Assembly: GCA_009823505.1 (NCBI GenBank)
Contig: VZQC01009555.1
Location: 1,345,898 to 1,409,897, forward strand
From: Rhizomys pruinosus
Lineage: Eukaryota > Chordata > Mammalia > Rodentia > Spalacidae
Length of the DNA stretch: 64,000 nt
Direction of reading: 5' to 3'
Below the pieces are notes generated by a model. The model had not been told where the DNA came from, did not search any database, and saw only the letters and a list, made by a program, of their open reading frames with translations. Positions 23,664 through 35,329 of this stretch are shown in pieces (the stretch's first letter is position 1; every line of letters begins with the position of its first letter). The position numbers and the translations under genes were made by a program.

Positions 23664-24314
23664 AATTCTACCTTTTTGTTCTCATTTAAAATTTAAATGC
23701 TATCATTCCTTTTTCTTTCATAATGGATTAGAGGTTGACTTAATCTGTTTTCAAAACTGGCATTAAATTAAGCCTATAAAATGTTTAAAAACAAGACATT
23801 GATTATTGAAAAATCACTAGCAAGGCAATTTTTGTACTCTGTTGCTTTTGCTAAGAATATGGAATTTTATTGATCTTGGAGGGCTAATACAGATCGGGTC
23901 CAAAGGAAATCCAATACTTAACCTTGAGGTTCATTATATTTTAGATACCAAGAGGGAACTGAAATGCTGTTTATAATTCTGTGAAACACAATCACAAGGC
24001 AATTAGGTTCTCAGTCACAGACTGTTCTAGAAAGCTAGGTGGCTATATAATATGCTCCAAAAACAAAATGTGTCTCAGGATCTAAGACACACCCCACAGA
24101 TGAATTCAGCAGCTTTAATTCATTCTTGTATGCTTGACTTGTTTACCACTGTATTCCACAGTGCCTAACCCAGGAAGCACAACAAATATTTGCTAAATAA
24201 ATGTGATTATATATCTAGTTCAATGTACACAATTCATGGCACTGTTTGTCACATGAAATTACAGTCTCCCCTACCAGACTGCAGCTGATTTAAGAGCAGG
24301 GTGGGCAAAGCTCA

Positions 24315-24472
24315 TATTTTTTTTCTTTTGTCTTTTTGAGAAAAGGTCTCCCTGTAGCTCCAGCTGTCCCAGAACTCACTCTGTAGACCAGGCTGGCTCT
24401 AAACTCACAGAGATCCACCTGCCGATGCCTCCTGAGTGCTGGGATTAAAGGCTTGCACCACCATGCCTGGCT
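24315..24472 (-). repeat. B1 SINE
   Basis: Reverse B1 with poly-T and gctgggattaaaggcttgc. Flanking gctcata is a possible short target duplication. Confidence 0.9.
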
Positions 24473-24667
24473 CATAACTTGTATTTCTGACCAACACAAT
24501 TCTATATAGCTCTCAAAAAGTCTTGAACAAATTTTTAGTCTTTAGTCTCTTAAATACAGCTAGTCTTATGTAGTTAGGATAATTAAATTGCTGCCCTTTG
24601 TTTATTAAGTAACTACAACTAATAGTACACTAAGAAATAAAGGAAACTTATAAAAGTCAAATGTTTA

Positions 24668-24913
24668 GGGCTGGAGAGATGCCCTAGCGGTTAAGAATGC
24701 CGACCGCTCTTACAGAGGACCCGGGTTCGATCCCCAACACCTATACGGCGGCCGAGAACCATCTGAAACTCCAATTCCAGGAGAACTCCAGTTCCAGGGG
24801 AATCCAACACCCTCTTCTGACCTCCGCGGCATTGCACAACATGGGTGCACACACTTGCATGCAGACAGTACATTCATACACATACAGAAATAAATAAATA
24901 AATAAAATTTTAA
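24668..24913 (+). repeat. Young B2 SINE, duplicated subfamily, perfect target duplication
   Basis: The body contains aactccaattccaggag followed by aactccagttccagggg. The 16-bp direct repeat aaaagtcaaatgttta flanks it perfectly (24,652-24,667 and 24,914-24,929), indicating a recent insertion. Confidence 0.95.
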
Positions 24914-24925
24914 AAAAGTCAAATG

Positions 24926-24963
24926 TTTAAAAAACATGTCAAATTATTGACATGTTTTTTAAA
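24926..24963. repeat. Perfect 17-bp inverted repeat
   Basis: Arms tttaaaaaacatgtcaa and its exact reverse complement are separated by the 4-nt loop atta. The left arm overlaps the right target duplication of the adjacent B2. Confidence 0.9.
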
Positions 24964-25596
24964 ACAAAAATTAAAGGCTGACTTATAAAGAAGGCCGATG
25001 ACCTTCCTCTAGGGACTGACTGAAGATTGAGTGGAGTAGGAATGGCCAGGCCCACATAATGGAATCCATTAAGAATGCCGAACACTAAGGTTTAGGGTGC
25101 ACTTCCAGGCTGGTAGACACACCTGTAGGCCAGGAGAGTGTCCGGCCACCTGCAGAAGGACAGTTCTGTGTTGGACCTTCCAGACCTGACTGCGCCTTTT
25201 CTGCTCGGCTCTTTCTCAGTGTCTGTTACGACATTGGAAAACTGAAGTACTTTATACTCAGGAGGGTAGAGATTCATCATCTGCAGCCTAGACAGCTGGA
25301 GAGAAGTGTGGGTAACCTGTGGACCCACCACTAGTAACTGATGTCTGAAGGCTGGTGCAGGGTTATCAGGCAGAGACCTTAACCCATGAATCTGTACCAT
25401 ACAAAGTATTGCCAGAAGTTAAATCATAGGACACCTAGCTGGTATCAGAAAGAACTGGAAAGCTGGTGGTAGGTGTGGGAAACTCAAACATTTGGTGTTT
25501 AAGGCTATAGGTTGAGAAATGGCTTTCCTTTAACTATCATTCAGCCATCAAAAGGAATCCTTAGGTAACTATCAACTGATTAGAAAAAAACAGTGC

Positions 25597-25736
25597 CAGC
25601 TGGCCATGGTGGTGCACACCTTTAATCCCAGCACTCTGGAGGCAGAGGCAGGCGGATCTCTGTGAGCTCAAGGCCAGCCTGGTCTATATATTGAGCTCCA
25701 GGCCAGCTAGGACTAAAGGGAGATCAAAAAGACACC
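25597..25736 (+). repeat. B1 SINE
   Basis: B1 from ctggccatggtggtgcac to gggagatcaaaaagac. It is followed closely by the 25.8-kb array. Confidence 0.9.
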
Positions 25737-25807
25737 CCCCTCCCCCCAAAAAAAGGAAAGAAAAAAAGAGAAAAAAAGTGACAGTGTACTATCAGGTGCA
25801 GAGTCTT

Positions 25808-26086
25808 GATAAATGGCCTGTATGCAATAGGCACCTCTGTGTACATACATTGTGAATAAATGGTCTATACAATAGGCATCTCTGTGTGTACATGTGTGAA
25901 TAAATGGCCTGTATACAATAGGCACCTCTGTGTGTATGTGTGAATGGTCTGTATACAATAGGGACCTCTGTGTGTATACACGTGTGAGTAAGTGGTCTGT
26001 ATACAACAGGCACATCCTATGTGTGCACACCTGTGAATAAATGGTCCATATGCAACAGGTATATCTGTGTGTATTCACATGTGAAA
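25808..26086. repeat. Minisatellite of about 50 bp, 5-6 diverged copies
   Basis: Units contain ggtctgtatacaataggcac then ctctgtgtgtatac and a gtgtgaataaatg end. Copy length varies. The minus strand stays open and yields spurious 73- and 121-codon ORFs. Confidence 0.9.
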
Positions 26087-26989
26087 ATAAAACACATTCA
26101 CCAAGGGCTGAAGGCAGGTGACAAAATTACATTACTCATATTGACTGTGCTTGTATATTTCTAACAAAACTGAACAGCTTATGGGAGAACAGGTTACTGT
26201 AAACACTTTTTTTTTAAACCTTTAATACTGCATGGACTTAGAATTCAGACATCACCCTTGGCCCTGTTCCTTCAGTTCCCACCCCCTTAGTCATCTCTGT
26301 ACTTTCAAGGGCTGGACCAATGTCTAACAGTTAGAACTGAATGAACTGGAAAAGGTTTCCAACTAACAGCTCTACAACAGTTTCCAATGAAGAGATGAGC
26401 AGAACAGAACCGAGAAGTGGTGATGGAGAGAGAAAAATCAAGTGGTCACAGGAAGAAGAGCTGTCGAATCATAGGAGGATGTTAATACCCTTCTCTGAGT
26501 CTGACTGTAAAGCCAGCAGACTGGCAATCATCTGGTGGGTCTGCAGTAACGACGATGGAGGTTCCGAAGGGTAGAGGCTGACCCAGGAGTCAGCATGGAG
26601 AACAGACAGACAAGAAAGCAGCGACACCCTCAGCTGTCTTCTAACCTCCAATCTAACGTTCTATAAATTTTAGTTAAGAACTAGAGGAAGCTCACCTGCC
26701 CGCCCCATCCATCATAACACAGAGAAAGAAATGTCGGGGTAATGACGGCAGAAAGGACTATCTGCATCGTTTGCCGATGAGCATGCGGAGCACGTACAGC
26801 TCTGCCTCCTCAGGCAGACTCACCTTCCTAGGCTGTGTGGACAGAAACCAGGAACTCGGGACATCAGAAGAGATCCGCCGGGGGCTGAACAGTGTTGGCA
26901 GAGATGCTCTTCAGCCAGCTTTCCTAGGACTGAAGATGTGGAACACGCTGGCTCTGAAAAGCCAAAGGTGGGGGTCCTGGATTGAGGTG

Positions 26990-27066
26990 GGGGTCTCACT
27001 AATGTAGCCTAGGCTGGCCCTGAACACATGCTCCTATTACCTCAGCCCAAGTCCTGGGACTGTAGG
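26990..27066 (-). repeat. Diverged B1 fragment
   Basis: Shows gtagcctaggctggccctga and cctgggactgtagg. Confidence 0.55.
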
Positions 27067-27069
27067 CAG

Positions 27070-29135
27070 CCCGCCAAGTCCATCTGAGCTTCTGCAACAC
27101 AGCAAGATCCGAAGGCTTCTAGACTGCTATTCTCTTCCCTTCTTTCCCTTCTCTGTGGTGTTCTACTTCAGTTCCCTAAGGTTAACTGTCTGGAAACAGT
27201 GGCAAGCAATCCTAGAAGTGGTCACAGAGTCGAGCCTCCCACTACAGCCTCATGCTGCCATCCTATCATGCAGGTCTGTCACTGCTTCCTGTGAACCTTG
27301 GACTTCCTGTAGACATGTGTGCTGGAAGGTATAAGGGCCACTGGGTTCAAGTACTACCAATCCATGGTTGCAGGCATTCAGAGGATCACTAGAAAAGGGA
27401 TTCTAAGAGACAAGGGGAAAAGGATTTAAACCTGAACTGCAGCCACTGTCCAGCTCCACTGTGCCTGGAGCTTGCATCACCACAGCTACTGGAGGGCACT
27501 TGGTTGGGTTTTCAGCCAAGGTCAGCCAATTCAAGAACAAAGCCATTCGGTCCAGAGAACATAATGTGCCCCAATCATCATCAGCTTTGCCATCCTGCAC
27601 CACAGCCAACAGGCTCTCTCTCTCAGTGCTAAGGAACTTATCCTCCCTGTGGAAGTCATTCAAATGTAAGAACTGACAGCAATTACAGGAAACTGGAAAC
27701 ACCCAGGTGACTCAGCCAGTGGCTGGAGCTGGGCTTGGCACACGCTGGGGAGATTAGGTGGGCTGCATTTACATATCTCATCTGGGGACTGCTTAGGGGT
27801 AAAACACAGGAAGCCCAAGGTGTAACAGAGCTGGCTGATCTGCAAAAGCAGGGTCATAATTACAGAGATTCTAGCTCAGTGTATCTCTGAGATAAAGAGA
27901 ACAGGCAGCAATGAATGACAATAGTCCTAAAAACAAGAGAAGGAACAATGGAAGAGAAGGAATGCTGAAAGAAAACAAGATGAAAGGGGAAAATATGGTG
28001 CATTGTAAACTTCTGGGATAGCTTGATCCCTCTTGAAATTGGCCGAGACTCTTCTACAAGCACCCAGGAAAACAAAACAGGCTTCCAGGCTTATAGTCAT
28101 CAGAATGAGGCATCAGTGTGAGCTCAATCTCTCTTTGGTCGCTTTACCAAGAGGAAGAAATAACTCACAGCATTTGTAAACAGAATCATTTTTAAAAATC
28201 TGTCTGAGGCCACATTTTGCTCTTTACTTCATATGCACAAAAGGTACACAGTTTGTTTTACACGTTCTTCTTTGAAGATAGCTTAGAACTAAACAATGAC
28301 TTTTGTGAGTGTCAGTGTGGGAATCTTCTTTGTAAAGGAGACCCCATGTGTCCACATAGGAGGACAGCAGCCAATGAAAGGAGACCCCTCTAGACTGTAC
28401 AGGGGAGGAGGAAATTAAAATCATGATCACTATCACCTGCAGGGGTAATTTATCATTTCTGTTCTCGTTGGTAACATGTTTCAGCAGCGTGTGGTTACAG
28501 CAGATACAATTAGGCAGCTGGCCACAGAAGTGGAGGGTAATGCGCTTTTGATGGAGTTCATCCAAGCATGGAGACACAGCTTGTAATCCATGCACAGGAT
28601 CTCTCTGACAAAAACGCAATTCATTTGTTGTTGGAGTATTTCTCTCAAAACCTTAACATGGAATTTAAATGGTGACAGAAAAGTCTGACACAAGCAGAGA
28701 AAGAGTGAGCAGTAATGCAAAAAAGAGATTACAGCTCCCATCATGCGTCAACCCAGGGAACACACAAGGGCGACAAGGCTCTTCACAGGCGCCATGGGGC
28801 TGAGGTGACTGGCACAGAAACAGCCAACTCTCTCAAGGCCAACTAACCTTAAATTATTGGCTCTTTCTTCTTCAATTAATTTCTATTTTATCCCAAGAGT
28901 GAATTTGCATCTCTGCTTCCCTTGAATCCTCTGGGGGCACACATGAAATGTAGTGCGACTCCCAGAAAACTGAGTGGGATTTAGAAATGGATCCAGCCAC
29001 AGGGGAGACAGCAGAAGAGACAATGTCTAAACATGTAAAACGCTTCTTGAAAAGCTCAGTGTAGCTCATGTTTTTCAAAATTGCTTATTAAAGTAATTTT
29101 AGGAGCAACTGAATTATCTTTTCAGACTCTAAAGT
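27070..29135. other. Unassigned intron sequence
   Basis: Two kilobases of Prmt3 intron with no recognised SINE, LTR or exon. The longest ORF (28,224-28,619, minus) has no recognisable family. Confidence 0.45.
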
Positions 29136-29137
29136 AT

Positions 29138-29281
29138 ATTTTTTGTCTTTCTGAGACAGGGTCTCCCTGTAGTCCCAGCTGGCCTGGAACTCAAGTCCAG
29201 GTGGAACTTGAACTCATAGAGATCAGTCTGTCTTTGCCTCCAGAGTGCTGAGATTAAAGGCATGGGCCACCTTGCCCAGCT
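29138..29281 (-). repeat. B1 SINE with small internal duplication
   Basis: Reverse B1 in which ggaactcaagtccagg and tggaacttgaactc are partly duplicated. Confidence 0.8.
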
Positions 29282-29346
29282 TATAGATTATTTTTTTCCC
29301 GGTTCTTAGCCTCAGCCTTTAACTGCTGCACTATCCCCACAGCCCA

Positions 29347-29453
29347 GATTTTTTAAAAAGAGATGGGCTCTTACTGTGCTGCCTAGATGAGTACCAACTC
29401 CTGGGGTCCTCCTGTCCAGCTAGGAGTAAAGGAGTGCACAAGCGTCCCAGCTA
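29347..29453 (-). repeat. Diverged B1 fragment
   Basis: Weak B1 match (gagatgggctcttactgtg, aggagtaaaggagtgcac). Confidence 0.45.
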
Positions 29454-29959
29454 ACACAAATTAGTACCTTAGTACACCTTAGTTGTATGTTTCTTCATAA
29501 CTATAAACACATATTATTTTATATAGTCAATATTAAGACAAATATTTTGACCTTTCAAAATCCACAAAAACCACTTTCAAAACCTGAAAGAGGCCTTTAA
29601 CTCCTGATCTTCCTATGTCTACCTCCCAAGTCCTAGGATTATTGGCACATGCAAACGTGTAGCTTAAAAATCCTTAACATATCATAAACATGCAGAAGAA
29701 TGCATCTAAGTGCACATCACAGTTTTCAAATTTACTACAGCTCCTTCAAATCAAGACAGAACATCAGCACACTGGAAGCTCCTATACATGCAGGCAGTCC
29801 TAGGCACTGTGCCTGAAGGAGACTTCGGCCTCCTGTCCAACAGTACAGACTGGCTTCCCTACTGCCTGTCACCAAGAGTAGAATCACAACGCTGCAGTCT
29901 CCTGCGCTTATAACTTGTTAAGTGATGACAATCTCTTGTCATGGCTGGAGCTATGTGAC

Positions 29960-30117
29960 TTTTTTTTTTTTTTGGTCTTTTTGAGACAGGGTCTCCCTGT
30001 GGCCCCAGCTATCCTGGAACTCACTCTGTAGACCAGGCTGACCTTGAACTCACAAAGATCCGCCTGCCTCTGCCTCCCAAGTGCTAGGATTAAAGGCATG
30101 TGCCACCACGCCCGGCT
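29960..30117 (-). repeat. Young B1 SINE
   Basis: Nearly consensus reverse B1 ending cgcccggct. A tgtgactttt repeat on both sides is a likely target duplication. Confidence 0.92.
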
Positions 30118-30396
30118 GTGTGTGACTTTTAAGTCTTCCTTCACCCGGGTTACAGTCCCTAAGCCCCCCAGTGGTCACCAGCAACTTCGGTGATGAACCC
30201 AAGCTATAAACATACTTAGGGTACAGCTAAGTCACCGGGGTACAAAAACAGCTAAACAGAACATACCCCAATTTGATGCACAGGATCACAGTTCTTCAGA
30301 ATGGTTTCTGTACTGCACTCTCTGTTATCCTGGGTTAACTGACACCTTAGAGGGAAAGACTGGGGATGCGCAAGGACTAGTACAGAAATCTATCCC

Positions 30397-30664
30397 GGGC
30401 TGGAGAGATGGCTCAGTGGTGAAGAGCGCTGACTGCTCTTGCAGAGGGCCCAGCACCCACTTGGTGACTAAGAACTGTCATTAAGCCAGGTGTGGTGGTG
30501 CACACCTTTAATCCTAGCACTAGGGAGGCAGAGGCAGGCGGATTTTTGTGAGTTTGAGGCAAGCCTGGTCTACAGAGTAAGTTCCAGGCCAGCTGAGGCT
30601 ATAGGGAGACCCTGTCTCAACAAAACAAAACAAAACAAAACAAAACAAAACAAAACAAAACAAA
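30397..30664 (+). repeat. Composite SINE (B2 5' half plus B1) with 15-bp target duplication
   Basis: The B2 head (30,397-30,483) passes directly into a full B1 (about 30,484-30,618) and a (CAAAA)n tail. The repeat acagaaatctatccc at 30,382-30,396 recurs with one mismatch at 30,665-30,679, so the whole chimera entered as one piece. The B2 part lacks about 14 bp that include the box B motif. Confidence 0.9.
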
Positions 30665-31049
30665 ACAGAAATCCATCCCACCTTCTGCCAACAGACACTG
30701 ACAGTTCTGTGGGTTTCTTAGAAGCCCAGTTGTGGGAGCACATGGGGCATCCTGAGGTGAGCTTTGTACCCAGTTGCAGGTAGAGCCCTGGAGGCCTTGC
30801 TTCAGGGCCACCCTGCACTCTCCACCTCCACAGGGCACTTTCTGTGTATTCCCAGGATACATTTTACCCTCTCCTTCAGCAGAGCTTTCCTGGGACAAAA
30901 GCTGTTTTTTTTGTTTGATTTTGTTTGTTTGTTTGCTTGTTTGTCTGAAACACTTTTCTGTTTTACGTGGGAAGACTCAGTTTGAAGTAGGGGCTAGTTC
31001 TCAGCTAGCATCCCTTGGCACAACATGGAAGTCATGGGGTTCCTCTGAC

Positions 31050-31830
31050 TGCACCCCAAGAGGGAGCAACTTGTGGCCCAGGCACATGACACTGGCAGGG
31101 CAGCAGGATACAGGGGCTTGAGACTGGGGTCTGTGATTGGCTCTGAGAGATGACATCATTTTGCTTATAAAAGTGACTCACAGCAGTCAATAAATTGAAT
31201 TATCCATTACCATCATCACAGAATTCCTGGATCCGTTATTTTGTGTATATACAGGCTGAAGCAGGCCTAGATTTCGAGTATCAGTGGCTAGTGGGTTAGA
31301 TGGGGATCAGTCAGATCACTAACCTGGCACATGGGATTGGACAGACACTAATCAGGTCACCAACCTGTGGGAGTAGATTGTAAGTGGGTGTAGGCTGAAG
31401 ATAGGCCATCAGCCGGCGCCTGAAATTCCTGTCCAGTGACCAGAAGTTTTTGGGCAGGTGGGTAACCATGGCCAGACCTGGGTTGGGTTACGAAAGTGAC
31501 CAACTGGGGCTGGAGAGATAGCCTAGCGGTTAAGAGCACCAACTGCTCTTGCAGAGGACCCGGGTTCGATCCCCAGCACCCACATGGCGGCTAAGAACCG
31601 TCTGTAACTCCAATTCCAGGAGAACTCCAGTTCCAGGGGAATCCGAGACCCTCTTCTGACCTCCACGGCATTGCACGACACGGGTGCACAAACCTACATG
31701 CAGACAGTACATTCATACACATACAAAAATAAAAAAATAAAAAAAAAAAGTGACCAACTGACCTCTGCATCAAGAGGTCAGCTCCCCAGCAGTGACTGCA
31801 GGTGGCCACCGCTCCCCTTCCCTTAGCAGG
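31050..31830 (+). mobile_element. LTR element copy 2, interrupted by a B2
   Basis: LTR-like features are gatgacatcattttgctta, TATAAAA-like ttataaaagtg near 31,166, aataaatt near 31,190 and cattaccatcatcacagaat. The downstream part shares ccatggccag and gactgcaggtggcc with copy 1 at 18,970. A B2 at 31,507 splits it. No coding remnant is visible. Confidence 0.6.
31507..31746 (+). repeat. Young B2 SINE, duplicated subfamily
   Basis: The 14-bp repeat aaagtgaccaactg at 31,493-31,506 and 31,747-31,760 flanks a near-consensus B2 with the doubled aactccaattccagg/aactccagttccagg segment. Confidence 0.95.
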
Positions 31831-31888
31831 ACTGCACCGTACCTGCTCCTAACAAGAGAAGGTTCCTACAGTTTCATCCTTGTGGGTT

Positions 31889-32025
31889 TTTTGTTTTTGA
31901 GACAAGGTCTTATTATCTCAGGCTGGCCCTGAACTCACTATGTAGCCTAGGCTGGCTTCAAACTTACGCACCTCCTGCCTCTGTCTATCAAATGGGGTTA
32001 GAGGCCTGTGCCACTACACATGCCC
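31889..32025 (-). repeat. Diverged B1 SINE
   Basis: Reverse B1 (ttttgagacaaggtc, gtagcctaggctggcttc, gttagaggcctgtgccac). Confidence 0.7.
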
Positions 32026-32774
32026 ATTTCTGTTTCAGTCTTAAGAGATTTGAAGATTTCATTTGGGCAGGATTTACGGCTATAGTTATTTTCTTTTTGT
32101 GTTGTACAATGTCAGGATCATTGCTGAAGTCCAACCCCACCCCTATTTGAGACAAGATATGTAGTGATCTTCCTGCCTCAGCAGCCTGTAAACTAGACCC
32201 AAAGTGTCACACCCCATGGTCCTCACCAGTCAGCCCTCACCCCACAGTCCTCATACCCCACGGCTGTCACACCCCACAGTCCTCACAGTGAACACCATGG
32301 GAACAGTGCTACAATGAAGGCCCTGCACAGGGAAGGGAGCAAAAGCGCCAGCCCCGCTGTCCTACTCTACTGCTGTGAAGCACTGTCATGGAAGGGGTGT
32401 CACAACAGCTGCCTCTCCTGTGGAAGGTTTGGGGACAGAGGCTGTGTTCTGTCTCTGTTGCATTCAGAGTGCCCAGCACAGAGCTAACAAACAGTGTCAG
32501 TATTCGGTACATGATGCTTGAATGGGAACTGGCTTAAGATTATTTCTGCTTGTGCCTTCATTCAATAGCCCATAGCTGGCCATCCAGACTTCCAGCGCCT
32601 AGCATCATCTTCTCAGGGCTGACATGAAGGTGGACTGCTTCTCATGTCCCATTGTCCACACTGCTCTCCCCAGCAAGGGCTGGATGTTAGTTTCTAGTTC
32701 CTCAAATGGCAGAGAACACTATCACTCCATCTTTAGAAACATATCCGACATGAAAGAAGGCTGAGTGTAAAACC

Positions 32775-32900
32775 AGGCAAGCTGGCCACAAAGCATGCAC
32801 CTGTGGTCCTCGTCCCCAGTTCCAAGGAGGCTTAGGTAAGGGGAATCAGACAAGGCCAGGAGGTCCAGGTCAGCATGGACAGCGCAGCCAGACTCTGGCT
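32775..32900 (+). repeat. Diverged B1/B4-like SINE
   Basis: Weak match (gctggccacaaagcatgcac, aaggccaggaggtccaggtc). Confidence 0.4.
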
Positions 32901-33039
32901 TAACCCATCCCTACCCCCAACCTGAAGCAGAACAATAGGAAACTGACTTGTGATTGCTGTAGGTGCTTCAAAGTGAAATCTACTGAAACTCATTATTATT
33001 TTTCTGGTCAGATGATCAAGCTATAGCAATGTTGGAAGC

Positions 33040-34115
33040 TTTTAGAAGTACAAAGAAATTCTACAGTGAAGGTTTCCTCCCACTCTGTGGAATTTCTCTT
33101 CACTTCCTTGATTGTTTCTTTTGATGTACAGAAGCTTTTGAGTTTGATGAAGTCCCATTTGTCAATTGTCGACCTTAATTCTTGTGCAGCTGCTGTCTGA
33201 TTTAGGAAGTCTTTTCCTACGCCTATGTCTTGTAGTCTGCTGCCAACTTTTTCTTCTATCACCTTCAGAGTTTGGGGTTTCACGTTGAGGTCTTTAATCC
33301 ATCTGGAGTTGACTTTTGTACAGGGCGAGAGGTAGGGGTTTAATTTCATTCTTCTACAAGTGGTGATCCAGTTTTGCCAACACCACTTGCTGAAGATGCT
33401 GTCTTTTCTCCATTGTGGCTTGGCCCCTGTATCAAATTATGAGATGGCTGAAATTGTATGTGCTCAGATTTGGATCTTCGGTTTTGTTCCATTGGTCAAC
33501 AGGTCTGTTTTTGTGCCAGTACCAGGCTGTTTTTATGACTATAGCCCTGTAGTATATTTGAAGTCTGGTTATAGAGATCCCCCCTGTGTAGCTCCTTTTC
33601 ACTCAGGGTTGTTTTGGCTATTCGGGGTCTTTTGTTTTTCCAAATGAATTTAAGAACATTTGTTTTCCAAGCCTGTGAAGAAACTCTTGGGGATTTTGAT
33701 TGGGATTGCGTTAAATCTATACAAGAGTTTTGGTAAAATGGACATTTTTACAATGTTAATTTTCCCAATCCATGAAGCATGGGGGGTTTTTTCCATCTTC
33801 TGAGGTCTTCTTCAATTTCTTTCTTTAAGGATTTAAAATTTTTGTTGTAGAGGTCTTTGGTGGTCTTGGTTAGGTTTGTTCCTAGGTATCTTATTGTTTT
33901 TGAGGCTATTGTGAGTGGGAAGGTCTCTTTGAATTCTTTCTCCAGTTGCTTGTTGTTGGTGTAAAGAAAGGCCATTGATTTTTTAAGGTAATTTTGATCC
34001 TGCCACTTTGCTGAGCTGTTAATGTTTCTAGGAGTTTTCTGGTGGGTTTTTTAGCATCCTTAAATAAACAATCATATCATCAGCAAATAGGGATAGTTTG
34101 ACTTCTAAACGGAAA
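33040..34115 (-). mobile_element. L1 ORF2 internal fragment
   Basis: Minus-strand translation gives L1 ORF2 sequence in several frames, such as [18 protein letters not shown] and [20 protein letters not shown]. It corresponds to 54,940-55,980 of the larger L1 and is broken by frameshifts and stops. Neither L1 end is present. Confidence 0.92.
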
Positions 34116-34837
34116 GAAATGACTTAACGGGGAGAAGGCAGAAAACAGGCTGTCATTTACATGGAGGGACTACTCCAAAATGAGTAATTCATTCCCTCCT
34201 TAGAAGAGGGAGGCAAGAAGCCAGCTTCACCTCCCTGCTGAGCCCTTCGCAGAGTCCTGGCATCTGGTGGGAACAAGAACCCCACAGGACTCGGCCACTT
34301 TCCAATTAGACGCTACTGCTTTGCAAAGAAGGCAACTGTACCAGCTATCTCGACCTCTGACTGTAAATTTGTAACCTTAAGTGGTGTTTGTTTGTTGTTA
34401 GTATTTTTAAAATCAACCTCTGGACACTGCTGGCTGAGACCCCACATCTCAGAACCCCAGAATTCAACTACGGCTCATCTACAGCCAAAGAAAAGGGAAT
34501 CAATCAGACTGATCACTGTGGTGCGATAGGAAAGCCCAGACACATAAATTTGTTAAAAGAAAGCACACTGTTGTCATTGTATTAATGTTCTAAAATTACA
34601 AACATATCCTTCCAAACTTCAGCAGAGGCTCAGGGCTTGCTCTGAGAAGCTGCTGACTCACATAAACTACATTTGGAAGGGGGCAACCTATCCCCCAGGG
34701 CATCAGAGTCCTAGCTCAATGGACAGGCCTGAGGGTTTCCTTTGCATACCTTTGCCTCTGAAGGAACTAGCTCCTGGTACTGTACCCAAGCTACTCAAAC
34801 TATGGACTGAATGCCAGCTATGAAAACACAAAGGCCT

Positions 34838-35076
34838 GGGGCTGGAGAGATGGCCTAGCGGTTAAGAGCGCCGACCGCTCTTACAGAGGACCCAGGTTCG
34901 ATCCCCAGCACCCACATGGCGGCCGAGAGCCGTCTGAAACTCCAATTCCAGGAGAATCCAGTTCCAGGGGAACCCGAACCCTCTTCTGACCTCCGCGCCA
35001 TTGCACGTCACGGGTGCACAAACCTGCATGCAGACAGTCATTAAACACTACACGAAAATAATTAAAAAAAAAAAAA
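34838..35076 (+). repeat. Young B2 SINE, duplicated subfamily, perfect target duplication
   Basis: The 16-bp repeat gaaaacacaaaggcct flanks it perfectly (34,822-34,837 and 35,077-35,092). The doubled segment is slightly shortened (ggagaatccagttcc). Confidence 0.95.
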
Positions 35077-35165
35077 GAAAACACAAAGGCCTCAATCCCT
35101 AGGAGCAAACTGGTGTGTTAAACATAAAAGAAATGCCAATAATTCTTTCAGTGAAACACAGCACA

Positions 35166-35316
35166 AGCTGGCCAAGGTTGCAAAGATCAATAATCCCAGT
35201 TCTCAAAGGGCTGAGGCAGGAGGATCTTGAGTTGGAAAGCAGCCTGAGCTTAGTGAGCTCCTGCCAAGCAGGCATCAACAGAGAGAACCTGCCTAAAAAA
35301 AAAAAAAAAAAAAAAG
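35166..35316 (+). repeat. Diverged B1/B4-like SINE
   Basis: Contains ataatcccagttctcaaagg and gctgaggcaggaggatc, with a long A tail (35,297-35,315). Confidence 0.6.
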
Positions 35317-35329
35317 CCAAAACCCAAAA

